Source: Cenococcum geophilum 1.58 (lineage: Eukaryota > Ascomycota > Dothideomycetes > Gloniales > Gloniaceae). Taken from it: a stretch of 64,000 nucleotides of DNA. Location: positions 1,004,914 to 1,068,913 of the forward strand of contig KV748200.1 in the NCBI GenBank assembly GCA_001692895.1, read 5' to 3'. The notes below the pieces were generated by a model. That model saw only the letters and a list, made by a program, of their open reading frames with translations. It was not told the origin of the DNA and searched no databases. Each line of letters begins with the position of its first letter. The first letter of the stretch is position 1. Both the position numbers and the translations under genes were made by a program. Below are positions 25,036 to 35,729 of the stretch, in pieces.

Positions 25036-25548
25036 TTGCAAGGCTTGTGGCGTGCTAGCAGAAGATCCACAAAACCAGGGGTTGAGGCATTTTCTGTTCG
25101 CTTAGTGTGCCACTTTTCCCCCCGCCCCTCGTGGCCGCTTCCATCGACACCTCATCGCGTCTCCATCCAGAACACCCTCTATGCGACCCTCTTTGCTGCC
25201 AGAGCTTGTGAAAACTCATATCTCCCCCGCGACCTTCCTAAGCTAACTTGGCTGAAAACGCGCCCAGACGACCGCTGTGAATACACTCTATCCGCTATTT
25301 CTTGTATCGCTACAACATGGCTCAACCGTCACGAAAGCCCCGCAGAGACTGCCGAAGATCCGAGTGTCCTACAGATCTTACAAGCGGCATCAGAAGGAGA
25401 GGAAATTCTGAGGAACATAGCTCAGCTCACGGCTGAAACCGAGCGGCGTTCGCGGATGACGCCCGAAGAAAATATTGCGGAGAAGGGGTTACGTTTACGA
25501 CGTCGACTCGGGAGTGAGAATTTTCCGAACTTTTCTTCCTGCCTATAG
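25036..25548 (+). CDS. Unrecognised small protein frame
   Basis: A 170-residue frame between the divergent HET gene and an RBR fragment on the other strand. I do not recognise it. The second half (about 75-165) has helix-like, charged composition, including AETERRSRMTPEENIAEKG; the first 60 residues look less protein-like, so the true start may be internal. No signal peptide or membrane segment is seen. It could be a chance frame. Confidence 0.3.
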   Translation: MQGLWRASRRSTKPGVEAFSVRLVCHFSPRPSWPLPSTPHRVSIQNTLYATLFAARACENSYLPRDLPKLTWLKTRPDDRCEYTLSAISCIATTWLNRHESPAETAEDPSVLQILQAASEGEEILRNIAQLTAETERRSRMTPEENIAEKGLRLRRRLGSENFPNFSSCL

Positions 25549-25559
25549 AGAGTTCGTAA

Positions 25560-26010
25560 GTGAGTACTTCGAGGAACTGGAGTCGAAAGTTGATATGATA
25601 TAAATTGATGTCGGCGATAGCCATAATCCTCCCCATATGAATACTCATCGCAAGCGATTGCGCCGACAGTCCGCACAAATCTGCACATAACACTGGGGAC
25701 ACCGCATAATAAATTTTGTATGCCGTTTCGCGCACATCTCGCAACGAATACTTGCCCATTCCCACCTTCAACTTTTGGCAGCCATCCCCGATGCGCACAT
25801 TCATGATTCCCACGAAGTGCATTCCGCATCTGGTCGACGCGGCGGTTGAATTCAAATCGGGGAAGTTGAAGTGGTGCATCGCGGTTGACGACTTCTCTTG
25901 CTCTGACGACGAGTCGTTCTTCGTTCCACTGGTCGCAAGGTCAGTACTTCCAGTTCACGTCGCAGACGTAGCAGAATTCGGCGCCGTATTTGTAGCTATT
26001 AGAAGTCAGT
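25560..26010 (-). pseudogene. RBR (IBR/RING2) ubiquitin-ligase fragment
   Basis: On the minus strand, after a plausible intron end near 26007, the text reads YGAEFCYVCDVNWKY, then a TGA where a RING2 cysteine is expected, then PCDQWNEERL. This is the end of a RING2/IBR domain as found in fungal RBR ligases (EFCY-C-x2-W, then C-x2-WNEERL). Further on, HECAHRGW and, in another frame, an RDVRETAYKIYYAV-like segment match the Cys-rich tail of these proteins with several cysteines lost. The part that would carry RING1 and the catalytic cysteine is missing. It is a decayed or truncated copy, distinct from the intact RBR gene near 46-47.5 kb. Confidence 0.6.
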
Positions 26011-26270
26011 AATGTGTATAGAAGAGTCAAGGAAAAGGGAGGGCTCACGTCATGTAATAAGATCTTAGGCATGAACAGATTTTGTTTCGTTAATTGATGG
26101 TGTTGAGGAAACAAGTTTCGTAATCTATCGTGGGAGTTGTTTATCTTATCGATAATGATTAGCTAGGTGTCCTAAAAATCGGGTGTGGGATCGACGTCCG
26201 CGCTTAAATATCGCGCTCACGCCACATCTCCGATCTCCCCGGAAAGTTTCGACCACCACAACGACTAGTA

Positions 26271-26391
26271 CACGTACGGGGCGGACGCCCTCCCTGCTAA
26301 TATGCTAGCAGAATAATACAGCCCAACCATTTTGCAAGGCTCGCTTATTTTGAAAACATACTAGCAGGGAGGGCGTCTGCCCCGTTCGTGG
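26271..26391. mobile_element. 121-bp MITE with 36-bp terminal inverted repeats and TA target
   Basis: The left end CACGTACGGGGCGGACGCCC and the right end, read as complement, CACGAACGGGGCAGACGCCC match with two differences, and the similarity continues through CTCCCTGCTARTATG. Both ends are flanked by TA (26269-26270 and 26392-26393), as for Tc1/mariner-type elements. There is no coding capacity. Confidence 0.75.
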
Positions 26392-26393
26392 TA

Positions 26394-27083
26394 CCCCTTG
26401 TATCTCTAACGGCTGCTACGCTATGTTTGTTTCAGCACGTCGAGGGCGTTGTAGCCGCCTATACCGTGCCACAGCGTCATTATCACGCCGACTTCTATTC
26501 CTGCGGCCGAAATCTAATAATAAGCGTAACATGCATCTAAATTACCTACCCCAGCGGCTACAAGATACACTATACCGGGCGATTTATATTCCATCTCTGT
26601 AAGGCTGGGGTATGCCAGTGCCCTAGCCTAGCTTCATCTGAACACTGTGCCACATGCAGCTTAGAGAAAACATCCCTTAGCCGCCTTGCTTGGCACGTTT
26701 CGCTCTAGGAGGCTGGGGAAGCCAGACGGGTCCTTGCGCGTAGGCCTGGCCGTTGATTTGTGGTAATGGTCGGTCAAGCATGCTGTTTCTAGAATCGTGA
26801 CATTGCTGGCACGCACGTTCCTAGTAACAAACGTGTTTGATCTTTCACGCCGCTGCGGATCATCGGTCTGGAGGCTGGTCGTTTATGCCAGGCCATGCGT
26901 CGATAATAGTATCTTGATGGTAAGGAACTGCTGCTTCTGCTTCTTCTCCAGCCTACCACACTTCTCCTCTCGTTCAGTCTACCAAAGACTACCTCTTTAC
27001 TTCCTCATTCACTTCGAAGCTGGCAGAGCCAGCCGATTTCTTAGACGTTCCCCAGTGGAACATAATCTAATACGTCTCCGAAA
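26394..27083. other. Intergenic, presumed promoter of the DUF3176 gene
   Basis: No supported gene. Pyrimidine-rich leader-like sequence appears at about 26935-27000 just before the downstream ATG. Confidence 0.4.
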
Positions 27084-29477
27084 ATGTCGAACTCAATAAA
27101 ATGGTCCGCTTATCCAAATATCCCCATCTTTCTCGAAACTAGTGATGATCGCGGATTACCGAAGTCGTATGGAACTACTCCCACCACGCCGACCATCTCT
27201 CCTGCTCTTGAGAATCCACCAGATCGACCAGTCCACCTCAGCTTTCCGACGCCATCGACTCTTCCGGCTCGGGACCGTTCTGCAGTATGGCCTATCCCAG
27301 AACCACCGCCAGAGATCGAAGTGCAGCAGCCTCGCCGGCCTTTACTTCGCTTCTTTCCATTAGTAAGACCAAGGGTTCGCTTCAGTGGTGCTCGTGCTTC
27401 GCAGTGTTCAGAGAAACCCGAATTCACTGACTTGGAATCGGGAACTGCGGACATCGACAACAGGATCAATTTCGGTGGTTTGGGCATTATGGATGGTCCA
27501 GCCAAGCTTCCATCCATTCAAATACCATCCCTAGTCGATGAAAAACCCGGGCGCTTGCCGAACATTGCTGAACGAATCGAACAGAGGCTTTGGCGATATA
27601 ACTTGAGCGGAAATGTCATTGAAAGATGGCTGCTCGAGATCATCAGCTGGACAATAAGTGCTGTATGCATGGGCGCTATTGTCGGTGTCCTTATATACCT
27701 GAGAAATGAGCCTTTATCCAAGTGGCAGCTCAACAAGATCGGTCTCACACTGAACGCCTTCATCTCGGTCCTGTCTAAAATCGCCTCTGCAGCTCTTCTT
27801 CTTCCAGTAGCTGAGGCTCTAGGGCAACTGAAGTGGAGTTGGTTCCAAGGCCACTCAAAGAAGATGTGGGACTTTGAGATCTTCGACAATGCTTCGAGAG
27901 GGCCATGGGGTTCATTTCTATTGTTGATCCGGACGAAGGGCAGGGCGTTAGCGGCATTAGGAGCTTTGGTCACTATATTTGCACTTGCGCTGGATCAATT
28001 TTTCCAGCAGGTGGTCGACTTCCCTGACAAATGGAAGCTACAAGGGAATAGCTCAATTCCTAGGGTGGTGCGATATGAGCCTGTTTATCCAGAACAGTAC
28101 ATGAACGGATTGTTGCAAGCGCAGCGCGATGAAAACCTCTATGCGGTGCTCAACAGCTTCTTCTACAACAATGGGACCCAACCAATGCAGTTCGGCAATG
28201 GCACTCGGGCAGACGTTCCTCTTTCCTGTCCAACTAGCAACTGCACCTGGCCACCATACGAGACTCTTGGGGTCTGTAGCCAGTGTGTAGATGTTTCCCA
28301 GCTCCTTACGTTTGATTGTCTCGAAACACGGGTGGACTGGACGTCTAATCTAACTGGCCCCGGGACCGAGTGGACATACCCAAATGGAACTGTGTGCGGG
28401 TATTGGCTCAATGCGACGAGCGAGGAGCCAGTTCTCATGTCGGGCTATCTGAAAAACTCGACCGACTCCGGAGAAGAGGAAGCTCTGTTGATGCGCATTT
28501 TACCCCTCGTGACCAACCCTATGAGGCAGACTTTCTATGGTGGTTCGATTAACTTCAAGCATATTCGTAATCCGATAGAAGACTTCATCATCGCTGGTGC
28601 TGCGAACGAAGCTCCAAGCGTGTACCGGAATGAGACGCCTATCGCACACGAATGCGTGCTTTCGTGGTGCGTTAAAACGATTCAGTCATCTTACTGGCTA
28701 GCAATGTATCAGGAAGAAGTGACAGAACATTACATGAACGAAACGGAAGGGCCTTACCCTTGGACAACTATACGGATCGATGGCCCGCAAGGGGGTGGTA
28801 CTAATACCTCCTACGCGGAAGATGTCGTTATTGACGCGCCTTCGCCAGGTCCAAACCATTCTACCTACGGGCTTAGCGATCTTACGGCCGTGAACACCGT
28901 TGGTACCTTTGACGAGATTTTCCCTTCATTTACGACCGTTGCGAACTCTTCGGCTGAACCGTTTTTAAGATACAGGACGAGCTTCCGGGACAGAGTCATG
29001 CTTCGGAAGATGCAGAAGAACCCATGGATACCACCAGCCAACGTGAGCGAGCACGTGGACAGGATGGCGACGGCCTTTACCAACGTGATTCGAGCAGGGT
29101 CGAGCAAGGAGATGATTCACGGCGACGCTTACGATAAAGAAACGTATGTGTCAGTTCGATGGGGATGGTTTTCCCTTCCACTTGGCCTGCTCATTCTTAG
29201 CTTTATCTTTCTCGTTGCAACAATCATCAAGAGTGCAATGGAAAAGGATCAAGTGGGGGTATGGAAGACATCGGCTATTGCAACACTACTCTACGGCCTG
29301 CCGGACCATTATCAAAAAAGAATTACCCGCCCAGTATCAAAAGGCACGCCGCGAGCAAGGGCGAAGGAACTGAGAGTACAATTACTCCCAACGAAAGGTT
29401 GGAGAATTTCCGGGGATATGACCTCTCCTATGACTCCCAAAGCTCCACGGGCCCAACCTCCGCCGGGTTGGCTATGA
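27084..29477 (+). CDS. DUF3176 family membrane protein, 797 aa
   Basis: A single exon. Residues 1-170 are Pro-rich and probably cytosolic. Hydrophobic segments lie at about 183-206 and 219-242 (with the family hallmark LPVAEALGQLKWSWF just after), about 287-305, and near the C-terminus at about 696-716. Between the third and fourth segments a long loop carries many N-glycosylation sequons and paired cysteines (SCPTSNCTW, CSQCVDV, CGYW), consistent with an extracellular or luminal domain. DUF3176 proteins are widespread in filamentous ascomycetes and have no established biochemical function. The frame is intact. The start at 27084 is the first ATG of the frame. Confidence 0.82.
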   Translation: MSNSIKWSAYPNIPIFLETSDDRGLPKSYGTTPTTPTISPALENPPDRPVHLSFPTPSTLPARDRSAVWPIPEPPPEIEVQQPRRPLLRFFPLVRPRVRFSGARASQCSEKPEFTDLESGTADIDNRINFGGLGIMDGPAKLPSIQIPSLVDEKPGRLPNIAERIEQRLWRYNLSGNVIERWLLEIISWTISAVCMGAIVGVLIYLRNEPLSKWQLNKIGLTLNAFISVLSKIASAALLLPVAEALGQLKWSWFQGHSKKMWDFEIFDNASRGPWGSFLLLIRTKGRALAALGALVTIFALALDQFFQQVVDFPDKWKLQGNSSIPRVVRYEPVYPEQYMNGLLQAQRDENLYAVLNSFFYNNGTQPMQFGNGTRADVPLSCPTSNCTWPPYETLGVCSQCVDVSQLLTFDCLETRVDWTSNLTGPGTEWTYPNGTVCGYWLNATSEEPVLMSGYLKNSTDSGEEEALLMRILPLVTNPMRQTFYGGSINFKHIRNPIEDFIIAGAANEAPSVYRNETPIAHECVLSWCVKTIQSSYWLAMYQEEVTEHYMNETEGPYPWTTIRIDGPQGGGTNTSYAEDVVIDAPSPGPNHSTYGLSDLTAVNTVGTFDEIFPSFTTVANSSAEPFLRYRTSFRDRVMLRKMQKNPWIPPANVSEHVDRMATAFTNVIRAGSSKEMIHGDAYDKETYVSVRWGWFSLPLGLLILSFIFLVATIIKSAMEKDQVGVWKTSAIATLLYGLPDHYQKRITRPVSKGTPRARAKELRVQLLPTKGWRISGDMTSPMTPKAPRAQPPPGWL

Positions 29478-30577
29478 AATCCCCAAAGAATATTGGAAAT
29501 GATCCACGCATTACAGTCAACTGGTTTTGTCCTCATCGATAGCTCTTTCAATGCGATTCCATCTAGCTTTCGAATCCATTCTACTAGGGCGTACTTACTT
29601 TATCACCTCCTTCATTCTACCTCTCTCCTTCATTATTCTTGATATCCGTCCGCAATCTGTCAAATCTCTCAGAATCGCATTCTCCATCGGTTTCCCTCAA
29701 CTTGGCCCTTAGTCTCGTTATTTCAACATGTCACCGAATGTATTCCTCCGGCGCATCACACACCTCCCTAGGGTACCTGGGATTTTTCACAGCATTCGAA
29801 CGAAATAGGGTTCACTAAGAGACCAGTAGTATTGGAAAAATTACCAATTCACGAATCCATTCGAAATTCCATAATCACCCAACACCCACTCATCTCCATG
29901 GCGACAGCTAAATTATTAATCAGTGTGGCCAACAGGCTGCGTTCAGCGAGCGATGACGCCTTCCGCCGACTGACTGCGGCCAATCAAGTCGCTCGCTGGA
30001 CGCTCGCTGGAAAGGTGTATACGCTGACTGCAGAGCTGACAGCGCGCTTATCCCAATCGGGTAATTTATATAGATCTGATAGAGTCATAGGGTCAAATTT
30101 TAGATTTTTGGCAGCACTTCTGTATATACAAATAGTAATATTATCCGATCTTAGATCTACCTAAATTAACCTCAAATAGTGTAGGTATTAAATCCCCGTT
30201 TTTCTTGCTTATTCACCCTACACGTAACTCTTAATATAACAATACTATTAGTATTATGTTGAACGAAGCAGTCAAGAAGGAAAACTCTGTCGAATTACTG
30301 TAGGCTGTTAAGCCTCAATATATACAGTCAAGTCAAATGGCCAAGACACCCCTGGTCTATACCCTCAAAGGAAACAGGACGACGATCGCAATTAGCGCGT
30401 CGTCTGACATATTATGATACGTTCAGCCGAACAAACGGTATCGTATTAAAGAGATTTGACTGTAATGCCAAACTATCTACGAACATCCGGTCACAGCCTT
30501 GCCTGGTGCTCTTCGCTCTTCAGACCTAGTCAATTAGCATACCTGAAGTTCCATTGTCCATATAATACAAAGCTAGC
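29478..30577. other. Intergenic, no supported gene apart from a small MITE-like element
   Basis: The frame at 29832-30164 has no recognisable features. The right part (30020-30320) is AT-rich. Confidence 0.4.
30323..30464. mobile_element. Possible 142-bp MITE with short inverted ends
   Basis: Left end TACAGTCAAGTCAAAT and right end ATTTGACTGTA are imperfect inverted repeats with terminal TA, resembling short pogo/Fot-type derivatives. The inverted match is only about 10 bp, so this is tentative. Confidence 0.4.
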
Positions 30578-33500
30578 CTAGAAGTAGGGCGCTCGAGTTG
30601 GTATGTTCTCCTTGATGCTAAGAGCAGCAGCTCTCATACGCCTTGCCAGGTCAATAGTCTCTTCAAATTTGTGTTTTTCATCACAATCAATACCATAGAA
30701 GTGCTCGCTGAACTTCGCACCCGATAGTCGGTCATGGATAGGCCACATGGTAGCAATCACTGAGGACGCACCTGCGAATAATATACCGGACACAAGGCCA
30801 AGCGGTTCGTCCCCTGGGTCTAGCCTCTCAACACCTGACCCGCAGCCGATAAGGAGCATGACTGGACGCTTACTCGACAAGTCCAATTTGAAGACTTCGC
30901 GTGCAGCTAATTTCTCACCATGATGGAACAGTAGGGCTTGATTGAGAGGATGGTCTTCTGAGATGATGTGGCCATGGAAATGTACCCATGAACCCCCGCT
31001 GGTGCTTTCCAAGAATTCTTCTTTTGAGACGTTATCAATATGTTGTCGCCCGCCGCACCGTGCGACAATCTTGCTGACAGCCTCCGAGCCGGCCGGCGTG
31101 TCTCCTGTTGGGCTAGCAAAGAACTCGAACTCCCGAACATCTGGGTGTGCGCCACTTGAGGTTTGTTGCATTAGTCGTCTGAGTACTGCAAAGGAGTGGG
31201 TGTATACGACAGGCGCCAAGTCGAGAAGGCATTTGCCATCCACAGGGATAGCATGAACCGGTATCTTGAAGATGACCTGTGTAGGGCAGAGAATGAAAAT
31301 GCTATCTTCCTTCTTGGTTGTGAGATTAATAAGCGGCCGTACAAGCTCTTGAAGCTCTGACAGTATCTCATCGGCAGTTTCAGGATCGGAAAGATCTTCC
31401 TTCGAAGCTACCAAACTGTGGTACCATTCTTCTGCCGCCGACCTGGTGCAATTGAGTTCCCATAATGTATAGGCAGTTGAATCCTGGGAGACACAGAGCA
31501 AAATTCTCTCCCCAAGGATCATCCAATGTACCAGAACAACAGCCCGGTTCGTCAAGAAGTGTTCAAGAAGTTTGTCATCCGTCTCGGCTCCTTCGATCTG
31601 CAGATGTGACTCATCCTCGACGTGCTCGAGGCTGTCATGAAGGGCTCGCGCCTTGCTATACTCGATCCATGACCATGCTTGATGGTGGTCACCGAGGGCA
31701 ATGCAAATATCCACGGCCATGCCGAAAATAGAGTATGGTGTCTTTGCGTTTCGTCCGCTTAGTGCGTATCTTGTCAGCAGATTGTCGAGTTTAAGACTGC
31801 CGAACAAGGGTTTCATCTCCTCAGTCCAAAGCTTTCGCACTTGAGTGATGTGGTATAGAGTATTCTGCAGAGCGTTGTCGTCAGCATCTCGCTTTGAATA
31901 CCACAGAGCGGCTTTCAAAGTATGACAGCACGCTATCCAATCTAGCCGTTGCTCCTGTGTGCATAAGGCGAGACAAAGATCGAGCTTTTCATTCCCGGAT
32001 GACCAGTATGATGGTTCGTGATTGTTTTGATAGAGATGCAATCTAGCACCGGCGGAAGTGAACAAGGCCATTTGCTCCATGCTACCGTTTTTTGCTATCT
32101 TTGAGATCCTGATGACCTCTTCTAGGTCGTCGATGCTGCTCGCGTAATCTTCATAGTCAAACTTTGCGTGAGCTAAGGCGAATAAGATATGTGGGCGATA
32201 TGTTAGCTGATCCGCGTCCTCAAGATGGTTCAACGCCTCCAGCGTGTTTGCATACCATTTTCGGCCGGTTGGTGGCAAGCCCTGGGCCACCGCTGCATCA
32301 AGTTCCTTATTGAGGAGATCTTGAGCATAGCGGAAGGCATACTTCCACTTCTCCCGCTTCTTGGTGTCCTCGTACAGAAGTTCTAGATCTTGAAGTTTGG
32401 CTGCGTTCCAGCTTTTCTGCTGAGCTCCGTGTGGATCATCGGGCACGATAACAGCATCATCCACAAGCACGAGTCGCAGGTTGCATTCAGCTTCGTCCCT
32501 GATATCCTCGTCATCACAATCCTTCGCAATTTCAGCACCCAGACCTCTCCAGTGTAGTACTTGATGCGTGTCCCCGATCTTCTCGTAACACTCTGCAGGC
32601 ATAGTAGTCAAAGTATATCGCAGCTCGGGAATGGTACACTCAGTCTGAACTTCAAAGAAGGTCTGAACACATCGAACAGCCAAGGGTCGTCGATTTTGCG
32701 CGTTCATATCCGCAGTTAGGATGTTCATGTATTGGCGCCAGAACAGCCATGCAGATTGCGAGAGCTTTGCCACGTCATGGGTCTGAAATGCTTCAGCGAG
32801 ATCAGCAGGGCTTTTAGGAAGCCTGCACGATTGACTGTGATAAAGTTAGTTCGCTCAAATTTTTGACAACGTTGTTCGGCTCACCTTTGTTTTAACAAAG
32901 CAAGTACATCCTCCACGTACTGATCTACAATTCCTATCTCTAAATGTCTACGCGCCTGCAAGAACCCTGTCGCTTGCCTGAGCTCGCCAGTGCCTTGCAA
33001 TTCTACACTGGCATCAAGCCTTTCCAGGTCGTCATCGACCTTGCTGCTTTCGTTCGTATACTTGACTTCCAGATACTGTGCCCGCAAGTGCCTTTCATAA
33101 TTGTGCTCAGCCAGAGAAGATGACCACAAATCAGAGACCAATTGGTCAGAAGTGTGCCGATCATCTATAGCATAGCAGGCATTTAGCTGAAGTACCTTCA
33201 GGTAAACTTCGAGATCGATGTTTCTGAAGCTGGACGACTCGATCGTTGCTTGTAAATGTTGGATCTGCTCGCGAGCGTTGAGACATTCCGCCTCAGCTAG
33301 ATGGACCATACCCAAATCACTGTATTGCCCGTTTTCTAGAAGACTGACTCGAAGTTCTTCAAGCTTTTGCAAGAATTCCTGATCCAGCATGCCGAAGAAC
33401 GTGCTACCAAGGTGTGTGACTATGGTACTGAAGCAGAGTAGCAAGATATGAATGGGCTGAAACTCCGAAGGCCCGGTGTCACGCAAATACCTGACATAGA

Positions 33501-33990
33501 TTTCATTCGATACGTCTAGTGCCCCTTTGAGGTCTATGGCAGTGTGAAAGCGTGCATAAGCGTAAAGGAGCCGGAACAGATCTGTGTCATCATCTGGCCA
33601 GGCCGAGCTTTCTTTGCTGATGAGAGCCGCGAGCTCTTTGACAGCATTGAAATTGTGCGAAAGCACATTGCATAGAAGTCGCTCAAGCAACGACCGTCGT
33701 CGAGCCTCCGATCCTGGCTCAGCCTTAAGATCGTCAGCAGCCAAGGCGGATAAGGCTGCATGATATTGTCCTGAAGATCTGAGGCGAATAGCATTCTCAA
33801 GAAGCGCTGAATGCATTGCAGCTACGCCTTGGGTCCAATGTAAGGAGTATCGCGCATCTAGGAGTTCTAAAGTCCTCCGACGAGATCGCAGTTGGTCGAT
33901 GGTGTGGCATGACCTGATTGGTAGAGCTGCAGCTGCAGCTGAATCAGCTGCACAGCGCACTTTGGTGTCGAGGGTAGCTACGCAAAGCAT
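30578..33990 (-). CDS. TPR-like / CHAT-domain protein (caspase-related), about 1116 aa
   Basis: Two exons, 33990-32885 and 32822-30578, with a 62-bp intron. The frame is open to 34020 but has no ATG before 33990. Residues about 40-700 are alpha-helical with TPR-like periodicity (for example LRSSGQYHAALSALAAD, GMVHLAEAECLNAREQ). The last 290 residues form a CHAT domain: VHFHGH with histidines 983, 985 and 987, and LLIGCGSG with Cys1029, the expected catalytic His/Cys positions of this caspase-clan family, followed by GLVSGILFAGASSVIATMWPI. CHAT proteins are proteases or protease-like and are often paired with effectors. The neighbouring divergent gene starts only 72 bp away. Protease activity is inferred from the intact His/Cys pair. 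A start in a missed upstream exon is possible. Confidence 0.87.
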
Positions 33991-34062
33991 CAGAATGCAC
34001 TCTCCAAATTGTAGATTCAACAGTCTAACTGCTCCTGTCTAGCGTGCTAGCGTTCTACAAAT
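33991..34062. promoter_or_regulatory. 72-bp divergent intergenic region of the CHAT pair
   Basis: Only 72 bp lie between the presumed start codons, unusually short even for fungal divergent genes. Both genes must share regulatory DNA, or leaders and promoters must overlap the neighbouring coding sequence. Confidence 0.5.
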
Positions 34063-34959
34063 ATGGAGCCTCCAACAATCAAGATCGATCTCGAGGTTGA
34101 TATCCTCAAGAGCCAGGAACTCGGTTCGTGGCCTTCCAAGCCTGTCGTGGTGGAAGACGGCGTGACAAATCTCGAAGCTGGAGACGCCGAAGGAGCAGGA
34201 TCGTATCTTTCCGTCCGGCTCACAACCATACAAACCATCGATCGCAATCACAGCTTATTCGTTTGGCATACCGTATACCACCCTAGCGTGGGGCGACGCT
34301 TCCAGAGTGCCGTCTTGGTAGTGAAACTTACGCAGAAACTTCCAAGTCCCGAGTCAGTCGTCAGCACCACAATCTCGGCGGCAGTACCCCCGGTCAGCGT
34401 ACAACAATATGCTCCTCGTAAAGCGTTCGGAGGAACAGCGAAAAAGTCGAAGACTGTTCATTGGGGTCTGGAGCTGCCTTTGACGGTTCCTACAGGGCCT
34501 GTAGAGGTCGGAGTTACGCCTTCTGTGGTCGGAGTTACGCCTTCCGTGGAGAGAGAGTCGGCCGTCGAGATCGAGCACGCATTCGTGATCGAGGGTTCTG
34601 CGCGCGGGATACCACGGAAGAACACTTGTGTCTGGACATTGGAGGAGAACAAAGCTACAGAACGTGGTGTACCTTCGGAAGTCCGTTTTGCAGCCTTGAT
34701 CGAGCACTCTCAGCCGATCTTGTGCGAAGTGAGTGCGTCAGGTTGGTCGATGGGAGGGCTGAAGCCACCGCACCGTCTGAAGACCAAGACACCAAGAGAG
34801 GCAAGGAGCTTAGAGATCGACCCTGTTGACTACAAAGGCAAGCTCATAGAATTCCAACTCGGCCAAGACATCTCGCAGTGCCGTGAGTTACTCGGCAAGT
34901 GGACAGGGAAGGTCGAAGGAGCTGTGCTTGAATTTGACCAAACGGTTGTTATGCCGTAG
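34063..34959 (+). CDS. 298-aa protein of unknown family, partner of the CHAT gene (candidate gasdermin-like effector)
   Basis: A single exon from a clear ATG. No signal peptide or classical membrane helix. Composition and alternating polar/hydrophobic pattern suggest a beta-rich fold (for example QSAVLVVKLTQK at about 81-92 and EHAFVIEGSARG at 171-182). Well-formed blocks are CVWTLEENKATERGVP at 189-204 and VRFAALIEHSQPILCEVSASG at 207-227. Residues about 148-161 contain a duplicated VGVTPSV made by a 21-bp tandem repeat (about 34507-34548). The length (about 250-300 residues) and the tight divergent linkage to a CHAT protease gene match what has been described for fungal gasdermin-like genes next to protease genes (the het-Q1/het-Q2 type). 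I cannot establish homology by reading alone. The frame shows no breaks. Confidence 0.75.
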   Translation: MEPPTIKIDLEVDILKSQELGSWPSKPVVVEDGVTNLEAGDAEGAGSYLSVRLTTIQTIDRNHSLFVWHTVYHPSVGRRFQSAVLVVKLTQKLPSPESVVSTTISAAVPPVSVQQYAPRKAFGGTAKKSKTVHWGLELPLTVPTGPVEVGVTPSVVGVTPSVERESAVEIEHAFVIEGSARGIPRKNTCVWTLEENKATERGVPSEVRFAALIEHSQPILCEVSASGWSMGGLKPPHRLKTKTPREARSLEIDPVDYKGKLIEFQLGQDISQCRELLGKWTGKVEGAVLEFDQTVVMP

Positions 34960-35255
34960 AGTGGTATGCGAAGTTTCAACGACACAGACAATGGCGATCA
35001 ATAAGTACTGTTGATCCTTTGATGGACATGTCAAGCGCGTCTGACCTGGACGGAAATTTCGATGACCAAAATAGAGTTTCGATGACCAAAATAGAGTTTC
35101 GATGATTCCAGTCACGTGTAACCCGCCTCCTGATGTAGTTAGATGGAGCACCAAAATACGCCGTTGGGTCGTGCACACTGTCGACATTTTGGCAGTATTT
35201 TGGTGTACACCAGGAAGGCGGTAGTAGCCGACCGTCATAACCCTATCACCCACGT
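34960..35255. other. Intergenic with short repeats; copy of a dispersed repeat
   Basis: A 20-bp unit tttcgatgaccaaaatagag is repeated at 35057-35076 and 35077-35096, with a partial third copy. From about 35140 to 35255 the sequence is similar, inverted, to 52838-52970 (shared cgaccgtcataaccctatca and aaaatactgccaaaatg), so it belongs to a dispersed repeat family. Arms caccaaaata / tattttggtg form an inverted repeat. Confidence 0.5.
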
Positions 35256-35400
35256 CTATTATTCACACGCTTGCGGAGAAGAGGATTAATTAATCTGATT
35301 GGTGGGTACGGGCTCAAAGGCATTAATTAAGAATGGGTATATTCGCAAGGCCATTTGCAGGGAATTACCCTGCCTTAACTAAACGTAATGCCTATAGACC
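35256..35400 (-). repeat. Split direct repeat B2 (outer, not RIP-altered)
   Basis: About 145 bp matching 35585-35729. The outer copy keeps GC bases (cacacgcttgcggagaagag) where the inner copy has tatatgcttataaagaaaag. Confidence 0.7.
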
Positions 35401-35477
35401 CGTGCGCAAGTATATTGCTACAGTATCTATTTATAAAGCCTAAAATATACAACTAAAGAAAAAGGTATAGGTAGGAG

Positions 35478-35586
35478 GGAAAGTAAGCAAGCAAGGCTTA
35501 ATTTTATAAATGTTAATAATATTAGTATTACTAAGATATAGGGGTGCTGCTATAGTGCTCGTTTAGCTATATAGATATATCTATCT
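35478..35586 (-). repeat. Split direct repeat A2 (inner, RIP-altered)
   Basis: Matches 42803-42911 except for transitions: TGATGTTGGTGTTGC has become TAATATTAGTATTAC. Confidence 0.75.
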
Positions 35587-35729
35587 ATTATTTATATGCT
35601 TATAAAGAAAAGGATTAATTAATCTAATTAGTGGGTACAAGCTTAAAGGTATTAATTAAGAATAGGTATATTTATAAGGCTATTTATAGGGGATTGCTCT
35701 ACCTTAACTAAATATAATGCCTATAGACC
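35585..35729 (-). repeat. Split direct repeat B1 (inner, RIP-altered)
   Basis: RIP-altered copy of 35256-35400, directly abutting the A2 repeat. Confidence 0.7.

Noticed and set aside
27110..27973. Minus-strand frames of 135 and 151 residues
   Set aside because: Antisense to the intact DUF3176 gene; no domain features.
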